From the NCBI GenBank assembly GCA_902651635.1, contig CACRSC010000047.1, positions 162,464 through 226,463 on the forward strand: 64,000 bases of DNA. Direction: 5' to 3'. A model generated the notes under the pieces. That model saw only the letters and a program-made list of their open reading frames with translations, searched no databases and was not told the origin of the DNA. Shown piece after piece: positions 1-10,344 of this stretch; the stretch's first letter is position 1; the number at the start of each line of letters is the position of its first letter. The stretch comes from Mastigamoeba balamuthi. Lineage: Eukaryota; Evosea; Mastigamoebida; Mastigamoebidae. The translations under genes were made by a program, and so were the position numbers.

Positions 1-560
1 GCCCAGTCAACCGCATAACACCACACCCCGCACGCCACCCGCCAGCGTTCCCTCAGTCCGTTGCCCCCCACATTTCATGCCGACTGAAGGAAGCACCCGC
101 TTCACAGCGATGACGTCTGATCGGGCCCTGGGAAGGAGATTCCGCCTGTGGTCATCCCCGACGGGGCACCAACGGCGGGGCAGCACGCAAACCCCGCTCG
201 TGAGGAATGAAAGACCATGGTGGCAGGACTGGGCGACAGACACCTGCCACATTTGAAACACTGGCGGTTCTCTAGCCAATTCGTGGCAGAATCTGACAGA
301 CCTCCCTGGAGTTCGACGGCTGAGATGAGGAGACAAGCGAGGGACTGTGGGGCACCCGGGGGCCGCGTGTGTGGCGTCGCTAACAAGGAGTCGTGCTGCA
401 GGTACATGACGTTGGCCGATGAGCAAAACAAACGACCGAAAATGGCAGAATCAACACTGCAGAATAGCTGCAAAAAGGGGCAGGAGGAAGGCGTTTTTGT
501 ATGCCAACATCGATGCTGAAGCTGCCACGTGTGTGCCGCTTAGTTGCAGCGTCATTGCCT
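1..560. other. intergenic, no gene seen
   Basis: No open frame in this stretch carries a recognisable domain, and no tRNA-like fold was seen. It is the upstream region of the secreted Cys-rich gene that begins at 680. Confidence 0.5.
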
Positions 561-567
561 TATAAAG
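561..567 (+). promoter_or_regulatory. candidate TATA box
   Basis: TATAAAG lies about 113 bp upstream of the ATG at 680, in otherwise GC-rich sequence, at a plausible distance for a core promoter. Inferred from motif and position only. Confidence 0.4.
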
Positions 568-679
568 CTCTGGGCCTGTGCTCTCAGGCCAGAGAAAACA
601 AACCCAACTGGCAGAGAGCAGGCCCGCAGATCACCCAAGTCAGCAGCAGCACATACAAGCCCCGGGCATCACAGAGAAG

Positions 680-1111
680 ATGAACGCAAAGATCGTCGCC
701 GCCCTCGCACTCGTGGCCGCCGTTGCCCTCGCAGACTGCGATAACGACGCCGACAAGGCCGTCTTCGTGGCCCTGAACAGCACGTTCCACGCAACGCTGC
801 AGCAGTGCTCTGTGAGCTGCTGGGGCGCCGAGGACTGCGTCACCAACTGCGTCGTCCGCTCAATGGGCCTCTCCGCCAGTGCGCTGTCCTCCGCCCCTTT
901 TCCCTTCTCGACCCCAGCGATTGACAGGCGGCTGCGGTGTGCAGGCTGTGCCGAGTGCTTTGGGACCGACGCGCAGTGCATGGCGAGGTACTGCATCACC
1001 AAGTGCGCCACGTCGCCCAGCAGCCAGGCATGCCTCAGCTGCCACACGGCAAAGTGCTACCCGGCACTGCTGACCTGCGCCAACGTGGACGCGGCGCTCA
1101 TCCCCCAGTAA
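680..1111 (+). CDS. small secreted cysteine-rich protein
   Basis: Proposed exons 680-878 and 945-1111 give 121 residues. The 66-bp intron starts GTGCGC, ends GCAG and is a multiple of three, so retention would keep the frame and add 22 residues; it is therefore either an intron or a coding insert. Residues 1-18 form a classic signal peptide ending ALA. The spliced mature part has 14 cysteines in closely spaced pairs (CxxxC, CxxC), which suggests a compact disulfide-bonded extracellular domain. The start is the only ATG that places the hydrophobic leader at the N terminus. No family is recognised and no function is proposed. The gene stands alone, with a TATA-like box upstream. Confidence 0.7.
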   Translation: MNAKIVAALALVAAVALADCDNDADKAVFVALNSTFHATLQQCSVSCWGAEDCVTNCVVRSMGLSASALSSAPFPFSTPAIDRRLRCAGCAECFGTDAQCMARYCITKCATSPSSQACLSCHTAKCYPALLTCANVDAALIPQ

Positions 1112-1409
1112 TGAACTTCCCCCTCTCCCCCACAAGCCCTCTGCCAGGGACCACGTGCACAGCAACCAAAAATGAACACACTGGAGTGTGAACTCGTTGT
1201 TATCTGCGAGGGAGGCTTCCGGTATCATTCTGCTTCAGCCTTGACTCTCAGAGACTGGGCGTGGCTGCAAACAATGTATGGGCAAGTTCTCGGCCATCCC
1301 GACCGCGCGGGGGGCTACCGCGACAGACGCGTTGCGCTGTGTGCAGCGACACAGGGCTAGGACCCCCACTGGTGTTCCCGAGCCTTCGTATCGTGGCGGG
1401 CGGCAGCGG
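1112..1409. other. short intergenic stretch
   Basis: Lies between the converging ends of the Cys-rich gene and the minus-strand gene ending at 1410. Nothing recognisable seen. Confidence 0.4.
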
Positions 1410-2428
1410 CTAGAGCGCAGCGCAGACTCCCGGTTTGTCGGTGTTTGCGTTTTTGTGTCTCTGGTGGGTCTCGTCTCGGCTCTGGGGGCTCTCCCGGGGC
1501 TCGGCCTGCGGCGCCCGGACCGCCCTGCGCTGCGCCAGCGACGCCACGTCCAGGTCCACCCACGTGAGGCCGCCGCGGCCCGGCAGCGGCCTGTGAGACG
1601 TCTTGGAGTAGAGCGCGATGGGCTCGCTCAGCACCCTCGCCACCACCGCATCCCCGCGCCGCACCGTCAGCGCCACGACGACGTCCCCGCCCAGGTGCAG
1701 CCGCGACGAGTTGCAGAACCTGCGCGGAGGCGTCAGCGGGCCCGTCTGTGAGGGAGGGCGCGCGGACAGCGAGCGGGTCGCACGGGACGCATCGGTAGAA
1801 AACAAAGAGCCGCTCGTCGGGGCTGCAGGCCGTCTCCTCGCCCATCTCGCCGCTGACGACCACGGGGGGCATGCCCGACGCCCTCGAGCACCTGCTGCAG
1901 GGCCCCAGGGCTGGGGGCAGGGCGCCGGCGCGTCAGCAGGGCCCCGAGAGCCGCATCTCCCGCCCTCCTTTCCCTTCCCTTGTGTTCTCGTTCGTTCCTC
2001 TGGGGGGGAGCGCAGCGTACGCGTGCTGTCCTGCAGCTGGGCCACGCGGTGCACGGTTGCAGACCTGCCGGCGCTCCTGATGTCCTCGGCTGTCACGCCC
2101 GTGCGCTCGAGCCACGCCGTGCGCGCTGTGAACGAGAGCTGCAGGGAAGCGAAACCGGAGGCAGCGCTCAGCGCTCAGTCCGACGGACGAGAACTCCGCT
2201 GCAGGCCCGCGGCGTTGCCGGCCACCGCACGGCCTCCGCTGCCACGCACGCACGCACGGGGGCTGCGCGGAGGGCAGCGGTGGCGTGGCAGGGCGCGGCA
2301 GCAGCGGAGAGGGGCGGGAGGGGGCACCTGGAATGGCTGGGTCCTTCGTGCCCGTGTGGTCGACGAGCGCAACGCGAACTCGCGCTGCAGTGGCACCGTG
2401 CTCCACATCTCCGCCCTGCCTGCCCGCC
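1410..2428 (-). CDS. hypothetical protein, beta-rich, 5' end unresolved
   Basis: Minus-strand gene, supported exons complement(1410-1719, 1784-1910, 2021-2138, 2189-2238, 2328-2428). Phases join cleanly and introns begin GTGCGA, GTACGC, GTCCGT and GTGCCC. The first exon is not identified; an ATG exon near 2961 ending LELLR before GTGGGT is one candidate. About 235 residues are visible. They include a hydrophobic strand pattern VRVALVDHTG, a Cys-containing segment with a CxxC (PLGPCSRCSR), FYRCVPFCNSS, and a strand pair LGGDVVVALTV followed by EPIALYSKT. The alternation suggests a beta-sandwich, but I do not recognise the family. Gene order is tail-to-head with eIF2B-beta on the same strand. 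Confidence 0.55.
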
Positions 2429-3059
2429 CTGCGCCTGCCGTGGGGCCTGTGTGCTCGCTGAGAGAGGTGCCTGGCGCTTCCGTTCCCACACTGCTCAGCC
2501 CCCCGGATGGATTTCTGTCTTTTTAGGGTGTTGATGTTGCTGCTGTTGTTGCGCAGGGCAGGCACACAGGCCCCAACAGAGCTCTGAACACGTCAGAACA
2601 CAGCGCTCTTCGCCTGCCGCTTTTTCCCGCGCCCCGCCTGCCGGCCCCCAGAGCCCCGGAGCGGCCTCTGCGCCCACGCCAGGGGCTGGAGGGGGCAGGC
2701 GCGTGGCGATGGGGGGGCGACTGCCAGTGTTGCGGGCAGGCAAACCGCCTGGGAGCGGGGGCCAGTCAGTTGGCTGGTGGTGCACCTCAACGCCCCGATA
2801 GGCATCTCACGGCGCCCGCAAGACAAGCCTGGCAGCATCTCCCGCCAAAACGCAGGCTCCTCCACACCCCCCAAGGCGGTGGGGCCCGCAGAGAGCTGGA
2901 GCTGGCGCTGGCGCCTGCCTCCGCAACCCTCCCCTCACCCACCCGCAGGAGCTCCAAAGCCATCAGTGCGGCGGCCACGGTGTCCGGTGTCGTTTGTTTT
3001 TGTCTTGGATGGCGCCCCCCGCCCTCGCTGCGCGCCGCGGGGGGAAGCGGGCAGGGCCC
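2429..3059. other. no gene resolved; probably 5' exon or intron of the preceding model
   Basis: Low-complexity GC-rich sequence downstream of eIF2B-beta. It may hold the first exon and a long intron of the minus-strand gene ending at 1410, but no exon could be fixed. Confidence 0.35.
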
Positions 3060-4717
3060 TCAGTCCAGGCGGTCGTCCGGGTGGTAGTACTCGGCCAGCA
3101 TGCGGTAGAGGAACGACGGCGTGTGTCGCCCGCTGCGAGGGGAGGAAGAGAGAGAGAGGGGGGGAAAACAAAGTGGCACGAGGCAGTCAGCGCACAGAAC
3201 CGAGCAACAAAGGATCTCCTTCCTCCCCACCCACCGCCCAGCTGAGGCGCACTCGTTCGTGAGGAAGAGGCTGACGAGCTCCGGGGGGATGTAGTCGAAC
3301 GAGGGGTTCTCGATCTCCGTCAGCTCGGGCCTCGTGACTGCGCGGGGATGGGGGAGGAGGCGATGAGAGGAGTAGAGAAGAGAGAGGAGAGCTGAGTGTA
3401 GAGTGTAGAGTGTAGAGAGGATAGAGCGGACCCTCGTTGTAGGGGATGAGGGCCGAGGGGGACTGGAGGTCGGCGAGGGCGTCGAGGTTGTTGGGGTAGA
3501 TGGGCGAGAGCTTGTAGAGCCCCGTGCAGACCACAAACGGCACCGCGTGGGCCCTGGCCGCGATGGCCACCGCGTGGGCGCCCGCCTGCGCCAGCACGCC
3601 GCCGTTGGCGAGTATCGCGTGGGCGCCGACCATCACCTTGTTGACGCGGCCCATCAGCGCAAACGCCATGCAGTCGCTGATCACCGTCGTCACGACGCCC
3701 GCGCGGCACAGCTCCGCCGCGGCGTCCTGCCCGTCGCAGGCAGGCGCAGCCTCGGCCGCGATGACCTCGAACGAGAGGCGCTTGGACGCGGAGGCCAGGA
3801 ACTGCAGGACCGTGTCCGACTTGCCGTGGATGAAGATCACGTCGTTGCTGTGGATCAGCTCCGTCGCCTTGGTCTGGTCCGCAAACGACGTGTACATGTT
3901 GTCGATCTCCGCCACCAGCTCGTCGATGCTCCCCACAATCTCCTCCTTGAGCGCCTTGACGTCCTCCGACGCTGCAGCAGCGATGCGCGCATATTTAACA
4001 AAAATCAAAATCAAAAAATCAAACGAGTGATATCATCTGGAAATAATTGCGGGATTCCTCTCTCTGATAGGGCACAATATCTGGAATCTGAAGATATGGG
4101 AGAGGATATGAGTATCTCGGACCGATGTGGAGGTTGAGGCACTCGCTGGGGTCCTCGGCCGTGAGGATGCGGAGCACGCCCGACTGGGCCGGGGCGTCGC
4201 CCTCGCAGCAGGCGGCAGCGGCGGCCTGGTCCTTCTGGGCCGCGCGCGCGTGGAGCCTGCGGGTCTCCTCGCGGACGCTGAAGAGGACGCGGCGGACGAT
4301 GTTGCCCGTCGCCAGCTCCAGCGGCTGCGCCTCCTGCAGCCGCCGCCCCAGCCGCTGCACCGCTGCCACCAGCGCCTGCCCCTCGCTGAACTTCTCCCGC
4401 TTGATCACCACCCGCATCAGCTCCGCCGTCCGCTTGGCCACGATGAACGACCCGCGCAGCTGCCTGCGGGTGGGGCGGGTGTTTTTAATTCCCCGTGTTC
4501 CCGATTTCGCGGGCCAATCAATTGCTGCCAATTCAATTCGCGCTGCTCTGATGTTTTCTCTCTCTGCGCGCGTTTGTTTTCCCCCCGCTGCCCTCGTGGC
4601 CCGCTGCGGGGGGGCGGTGGTGGTGCTGGACCGGCGCTTGAGCTGCAGGATGAAGGACTCGACATAGTCCTCGAGCTGCTGCTTCTTGGCCTTGCCCTTG
4701 GCTTTGTGCTCCGACAT
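3060..4717 (-). CDS. EIF2B2: translation initiation factor eIF2B subunit beta
   Basis: Regulatory subunit of the guanine-nucleotide exchange factor that recycles eIF2-GDP and senses eIF2-alpha phosphorylation in the cytosol. Exons complement(3060-3132, 3253-3337, 3432-3971, 4123-4463, 4632-4717) give 374 residues, close to the family size of about 350. The N-terminal helical region runs from SEHKAKGK to about residue 150. The C-terminal Rossmann-like half carries hallmark segments matching the beta subunit: VNKVMVGAHAILANGG, YKLSPIYPNN, FDYIPPELVSLFLTN and the terminal YHPDD. Introns are 94-168 bp with GTCC or GTGC donors. The gene is head-to-head with signal peptide peptidase across 146 bp. 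The start is the first ATG that gives the conserved acidic/basic N-terminal helix. Confidence 0.95.
3394..3417. repeat. 7-bp tandem repeat in an eIF2B-beta intron
   Basis: Three to four copies of GAGTGTA-type heptamers lie inside the intron 3338-3431. Confidence 0.6.
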
Positions 4718-4863
4718 TCGCTGCGGCCGCCGGCTCTGTTGTGTTGGGGGGTGACGCAAATATCGCCGAGATACCGCCCACCCCCTCTGCAGAGATACGC
4801 GTATCTACCAACGAGATCTCCCCCCGGAGATATTGCCCACCACACAGAAGGCGCTGCGCAGAG
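4718..4863. promoter_or_regulatory. bidirectional promoter between EIF2B2 and SPP
   Basis: The 146-bp gap between the two divergent start codons must hold both promoters. It contains several AT-rich islands in GC-rich DNA: AAATATCGCC, GAGATACCG, GATACGCGTATC (a perfect palindrome) and GGAGATATTG. Similar GATA(T/C) words recur upstream of other housekeeping genes in the window. Function inferred from position and recurrence. Confidence 0.45.
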
Positions 4864-6122
4864 ATGGCGGGCGGCGAGTATCTGCTGCTGGAGCCCTCGA
4901 CGCACATGCTGTTCCTCTGCGCCCTCGGCTCGCTGGCGCTGGGCTCGTACCTGTCCATCTCCGAGGGCCTCGTGGTCTCCAAGGCCGCCGAGGGTCAGTC
5001 CGCCCCCCTGTCGCGTCGCGTCTCGCCCCCGTTTCTAAATTGTCCGCCAAAACCCGTTTTTGCCTGCGCGTCGGGGAGCAGGGCTGAAGAAGAGCACGCT
5101 GATCACGATCGTGGCGCTGCCTGTGGTGGGCAGCGTGGTGCTGCTGCTGGTGTTCTACCTGCTGGACATCATGCGCGTGCTGCTGGTGGTCTTTCTGGCC
5201 TTTGCCTCGTTCTCGTCGTGCGCGACGCTGTGGCACGGGCCGCTGGCCGCCCTCTGCGCGCGCCTCGGCCTCCCGCGCGCCCCCTACGCCGCCGCCGCCG
5301 TCGCGGTGCCCCTGGCCCTCGCGGCCGCCGCCTGGTGGGCCGCGACGCGCGCGTGGGCGCTCTCCAACGGGCTGGCGCTGCACCTGGCCGTGGCGGGGGT
5401 GGCGGCCACGCGGATGCCCAGCGGCAGGAGCTGCGCGCTGCTGCTCGGCGTCTTCCTCGCCTACGACGTCTTCTGGGTCTTCCTCAGCCCGCTCTTCTTC
5501 GGCGGCTCGAGCGTCATGGAGAGCGTCGCCATCGGCCTCCTGCCCTCGGCCGGCGAGGCCGCCTACCCCATCCTGCTCTCCTTCCCGCGCTGGATCGACT
5601 CGGGCTTCAATCTGCTCGGCCTCGGAGATATCGTGAGTTCCCGGATCTAGCGGGGAAGATTCTGGGATCTGACGCGCAGATGCAGATCCTGCCAGGGGTG
5701 TATCTGTCGTTCCTCTACAGGATGGACGTGCTCAAGGAGCACCTGCTCGACACGGGCATGCGGCAGCAGCGCAAGAGGTACCGCTGGCTCGAGTTCTACT
5801 TCCCGACGGGGCTCGCCGCCTACTTCCTCTGTGCGCGCGCGCCCCAGTTCTGGTTTCCTCCAGGATATTTTCCTTATATTATCTCGTGCGATATTTTCAT
5901 CCTGGCAGCCCTCGTGTGGACGATGATCATGCTGGTCATCCTGAAGCGGGGCCAGCCCGCCCTGCTCTACCTGGGTACGGCCACAGGCGCAGTGCCAGCG
6001 TGTCGCTCACCGCTCCCGCAGTGCCCGGCGTCCTGCTGTCGACGATGGCCCAGGCGGCCTTTGGGGGCGCCAGCGAGCTCAGCGAGCTCCTCAAGGGCGA
6101 GTACACCATACAGGCGCACTGA
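4864..6122 (+). CDS. HM13: signal peptide peptidase (GxGD intramembrane aspartyl protease)
   Basis: Cleaves signal-peptide remnants and type II membrane proteins within the ER membrane. Exons 4864-4993, 5082-5632, 5686-5830, 5909-5974, 6022-6122 give 330 residues. The three catalytic signatures are all present: YD in FLAYDVFWVF (Asp about 172), GLGD in NLLGLGDI (Asp about 226) and the PAL motif in QPALLYL (about 292). Nine hydrophobic segments are plausible. The loop between TM1 and TM2 is short, and the long luminal insertion of animal homologues is missing, which explains the slightly small size. The C terminus EYTIQAH lacks a KKXX retrieval signal. Donors are GTCAGT, GTGAGT, GTGCGC and GTACGG. 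Confidence 0.95.
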
Positions 6123-6344
6123 GCGGACTCTGTGCGTGTGTGCCCGGCGGGTCGTCCGGCTCGGATATCTCGGAAATATCTGGATTTTGTGGCCGCTACG
6201 TCACGCTTCGCCGGGGAAGATATTTTTTTCTTCACCGATCGCTGGGCCGGGGTCCTCCTTTCTGAAGCGGCCGTTCCGTCTGTGCGAAAAAAAGAAAAAC
6301 CGACGCACACCACCACCACCAAACCCGCGCGCAACCGGAAGCAA

Positions 6345-7539
6345 ATGGCGGTCAAGAGCATGCTCGCTGGCATGGGGAGCGGCGTCTTCTCGACGCTGAT
6401 CACGCACCCGCTGGACACTGTGCGCTCGCGCATCCAGGGTACGCAGCCCACCCACCCACAGCGCCACAGGCTGCGCGAATTAACCGATTTGCGTGTTTCC
6501 CCGATCGCTCAATCGCACCCTTGCTGCGCCGGCGCGTCGCGTGCCTCGGCTCCTCGGCTCGCGGGCGCGCGCAGCGAACCCGGGGCAGTTCAACTACAAG
6601 AGCACGCTGCACGGCATGATGAGCATCGCCAGCGAGGAGGGCCTCAACGGCCTCTACCGCGTGCGCGCCGCCCGCCCACACCCGGCCAGCGTACCTCACA
6701 CGCGCCGCGCGAGAGCAGGGCGTGGGCGTCACCCTCGTGGGCAACGTCGTGAGCTTCGGGCTGTACTACTTCTAGTGCGTCAGAAAGAAAGGGAGATTTG
6801 TTTTTTTTGCGTGTATGGGGGGTTTTTTGGTTGACACTTGCCCCCACGTCAGCTTTGACGGCATAAAGAAGATGCTGGGCAAGCAGACGGGGGCCACGGG
6901 GCGCCTCTCGACGGGGCTCATCGCGTCGACGACGGCCGGCGTGCTCAACGTGCTCAGCACGAACCCCTTCTGGGTCGTCAAGAGCCGCATGCAGCTGCAG
7001 AAGTACAACAAGAAGACCGGCGCCAAGGGCTTCTTCGGTACGCTCCACGTCCCCCCGGGAAGAATTCAATTGAAGTCGCGCCCACCGCGTCGCATCGCAC
7101 GGGGACTGACGTGGCGCGGGGGCCGCCAGCCAACGCGGCGGACATTGTGAGGGAGGAGGGCGTGGGGGCGTTCTGGAACGGGATTGTGCCGTCGCTGTGG
7201 CTCGTGTCGCACGGGACGATCCAGTTCACGGCCTACGACGAGCTCAAGCGCCTGATGGCGCTGTACCCGAGCCCGCGGGCGCTGGGGCCGCTGGACTACT
7301 TCGTGGCGGGCCTGGCCAGCAAGTCGGTGGCGGTCGTGGCGACGAACCCGCTGCTGGTGGTGCGCCAGCGCATGATGGAGAAGAACAACAAGTACACGGG
7401 GACCCTCGACGGCCTCGTGCGCATCGTCGCAGAGGAGGGCCCCGCCAAGCTCTGGGCCGGCACCGGCGCCTCGCTCTGGAAGACCGTCACCGCCGCCGCC
7501 ACCTTCACCGTCTACGAGCGCCTCATGGCCGCCAAGTAG
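6345..7539 (+). CDS. SLC25 (mitochondrial carrier family) transporter
   Basis: Small-molecule antiporter of mitochondrial or peroxisomal membranes. Exons 6345-6438, 6575-6660, 6719-6774, 6853-7037, 7130-7539 give 276 residues, as expected for three repeats of about 90. The signature PxxxxR/K occurs three times: HPLDTVRSR, NPFWVVKSRMQLQ and NPLLVVRQRMM. Each is followed by the GLYRG/AFWNG/KLWAG-type second half (GLYRGVGVTLVGN, GAFWNGIVPSL, KLWAGTGASLW). The second-repeat pattern PFWVVKSRMQLQ resembles the folate/FAD (SLC25A32) and peroxisomal nucleotide (SLC25A17) clades. Substrate is not assignable by eye. A 222-bp spacer with GGATATCTCGGAAATATC separates it from the SPP gene on the same strand. 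Confidence 0.92.
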
Positions 7540-8515
7540 GGGGGGGGAACGCCAAGGCGCCCCAGTGGCTCCAGTGGGCCCCCTGCCTGAGGTCCGCGTG
7601 GGTCCCTCGCCCACCGCTGTGTCTCTGTGTCTCTTGTCCCGCGCCAGCACAACAGAGAACCCTCGTTGGAGCAAACGTAGTGCGCTGCAGCGGGCTTACT
7701 ATACCAGCCGAGTTTCAGAACCCTCTGCTTTGACCGCAGGAGACTGGCGGGGCAGCAGTAGAAATGCTCTCTCGGACGACACAAGTTCGCAATATTCCCG
7801 CGTAATCAATTGGGTTGCGCGATATGTCTGGAGATATTTCGGAATGAGATATCGCAGTCCCTTAGTGGTCTCTACAGCGCACTCAAAGCCAGTGGGTGTC
7901 AAAGGCCCGGCGCTCCTCGCGTAGAAGAAGGTAGCCACCGGCAGCGAGATGCAGCCGCCGCCCACAGGCGCAGCGCCAGCTCCGCCATCCGCGGGCGCTT
8001 GGACGGGAGGCCTGTGTCTCTGTGTGATGATGGACGGCCCTGGCCTGTGCGCGAGCGAGTCCTCTGTCAGGGGCGCCCTGTGCCCGTGCTTCGGGGGCGG
8101 CGCTCCAGGTGGGTGATCTCCTCCGCGGCGGGGGACGCCCCTCCCGCCCTTGTTGCGGTGCCCGTCCTCCGCAGCCGCAGTCGGTGCCCCGCCCCGTCAG
8201 CTTTGGTCGGGGGGCCTGCGGGTCGGCGCTCGGCTGGCGGCACTGTCGGTGAGACACGTGTCTCGCGGCCTCTTGGGGGACCCTCCCGCAGGATCGCGAG
8301 CGCGGTGGGCAAAGGGCATCTCAGAGCCCGCGGTTCTCGTCGAGCGGCTCAGGGAAGGCAGAAAATATTGACCGATCGGGGGCCAGGGGGCGCTGTTTTT
8401 CCCGATGATGGCGTGATCATACGTCAACAGTCTGCGCGCGGGCCTTCTTTTTTTCTTCCTTTCTGTTTGGTGGACCTTGTTCTTTGTGCCGAGTCTCCTT
8501 GTCCCCCCGTACGCC
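7540..8515. other. intergenic, no supported gene
   Basis: No frame matches a known family. A minus-strand open frame (7699-7965) starting from a non-ATG codon has no convincing exon partners. The stretch around 7795-7855 is rich in GATAT words, like other promoters and introns here. Confidence 0.4.
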
Positions 8516-8972
8516 ATGAAGTCTGTCAGGTGCCTACCCGCCTCCAACCCCGCGCACCCCGCTTCCCCCCGGCGTCCGCGCGCGCGCGCGATGGAATTTT
8601 CCGCCGGCGCCCCGCGCAGAGGAGAGGACCAACTAACGGACGATGCGGGGCTCTTGTAGGCTGCACGTCAAGGCGGTGATCATGGGCTTCCAGCGCGCCC
8701 AGCGCCGCCAGTACCCCAACCAGTCGATCCTGCGCCTCGAGGGCGTCAACACGGCCAAGGACGCGCTGTTCTACATGGGCAAGCGCGTGGCCTACGTCTA
8801 CCAGGGCAAGAAGAAGAACCCCAAGACGGGCAGCAGGACGAGGGTCATCTGGGGCCGCATCGCCCGCACCCACGGCAACAACGGCTCGGTCCGCGCCAAG
8901 TTCGCCCACAACCTGCCCCCCGTGGCCATCAGCAGGATCGCCCGCGTCATGCTCTACCCCTCGCACATCTGA
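8516..8972 (+). CDS. RPL35A: 60S ribosomal protein eL33 (L35a)
   Basis: Structural protein of the large ribosomal subunit. Exon 1 is only 14 nt (8516-8529) and joins across 8530-8659 to exon 2 (8660-8972), giving 108 residues. This splice produces MKSVRLHVKAV, matching the family N terminus better than the unspliced ATG at 8643, which would give MRGSCRLHVKAV. Family landmarks are clear: LEGVNTAKDALFYMGKRVAY, RVIWGRIARTHGNNG, VRAKF, NLPP and the C-terminal RVMLYPSHI. The donor is AG|GTGCCT and the acceptor CTTGTAG. An ATG separated from the body of the gene by an early intron is common in ribosomal protein genes. Confidence 0.93.
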
Positions 8973-9177
8973 GCACGCCCCGCCCGCTCCTTGCGCCGAC
9001 TTCGCTTCCCCCCTGGCACATGACCCGCCCTCTGGAATAAGAGAGACTCCTTTCAAAGTATCTCCTCCTCGCGCATCTTCCTGTCAGATCCTGTTTCCTC
9101 ATCCCCTCGCGAAAGATCAGCGAACATGCGCTTGATTCGCGCCGATATTACATCGCATACAAGGCGAAGAGGGGAGT

Positions 9178-9979
9178 CTACCAGGTGACCTCGTTGCAGA
9201 GGCCCGACTGGCCCGTGCCCCCGCGCGCGGGGTCCAGCAGCGAGGCGCCCCGCACCACGATGACCTCGCTGCGGGCGCGCGCCCGGCCGACGACCCTGGG
9301 CTGCAGGGCCTGCGCCGCCTCGGCCCCCGCCTGCGCAGCGGACACCGCGGGCGCGACCCCCTCGCGCGGCCTCTCGAGCGGCGCCGGCTGCGCCAGCTGC
9401 GCCAGGGCCAGCAGCCGCGGCGAGATGGGGACGTCGCGGGGCGAGGCCGCGGGCTGCTCGGGGCGCTGCAGCGTCAGCGAGCGCGGGGACGTCGCGGGCT
9501 CGCGCTGCTGCGGCCCGTCCGAGAGCCGCGCGATCGGCAGCCGCGGCGGGGCGCGCCGCGCGTGGCACGTGGTGGCCAGCGAGACGAGCTGGGCGCGCTC
9601 GGACGCGCACACGGCCCGCGCGCACTCGGGCGACCTGCGCCAATTGATACAAACAGTTCCAGATTTTTCAGTGGATTTCGCCGGTCAGTGAAGATTCGCG
9701 GTTATATCTTGGGTTGCGGAATCTTAACTGCGCGGACGGGGAGGGGTCGGCGATCGCGACGGTGGTCACGATGACGCCGGCCTGCCGGCTCGGGAACTGC
9801 TCCGCGGGCTTGGCCGACGTCGCCATCCGCGCGGCGCGCAGCGCGGCGCAGGCGTGGCCGAGCACCTCGCCCAGCGCGTCGGCGTCGCCGCAGCCGCGCA
9901 TCAGCCGTGACGTCACGGCGAGCGCGTGGTCGAGGTCGCGGCGCATCTGGGCGAGATCGTCGCTCTCGGCCGACGACAT
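9178..9979 (-). CDS. hypothetical protein
   Basis: Two exons, complement(9178-9634, 9738-9979), 232 residues. The intron of 103 bp starts GTCCGCG and ends GGCGCAG. The first 80 residues are predicted helical (SAESDDLAQMRRDLDHALAV...), with no signal peptide or membrane segment. The second half is Ala/Arg/Pro-rich and may be disordered. Codon use is as GC-rich at third positions as its neighbours, and the splice joins in phase, so I regard it as real. No family is recognised. It converges with eL33 and is divergent from RPB2 across 365 bp. Confidence 0.6.
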
Positions 9980-10344
9980 CGCCTCGGGGCCGAAGTAGGG
10001 ATCACCCGGCAGGTGTGCAGCAGATCTGGCTGTTCCTCCCGAGACCCGAATACAGCATCGGCCTTATTTGCTCGATACATCTTGAAATCAATCGTACGCG
10101 TATCTGGAAAAATCACGTGGGTGTCCCGGCGGGGTGGGACCTTTTCGGGACGCCCGCAGATAAGACTGCGCACGCCAAATCACCCAGACGGGGGTGCAGA
10201 GGCACCTGGGGCTCGGGGTATCTGGCCTCAGAATTCAGGTGTGACAGATTTGTTCATGACATCAGTCTGTTTTCTGCCCGTGGGGGATTGTAGTGCGCGC
10301 GCGGGCGGCGAACTCGTGGCGCGCGCCGCCTGAAGTCGATCGCG
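9980..10344. promoter_or_regulatory. divergent promoter region upstream of RPB2
   Basis: AT-richer stretch between the 9979 and RPB2 starts. It contains CGCGTATCTGG, an E-box-like CACGTG at about 10115 and GGTATCTGGCC. No open frame of interest. Regulatory role inferred from position. Confidence 0.4.

Noticed and set aside
7699-7965. Minus-strand gene starting MGGGCISL (possible myristoylation)
   Set aside because: The start is a GTG codon, there is no homology and no phase-consistent exon partners; the 3' half looks like intron or promoter sequence.
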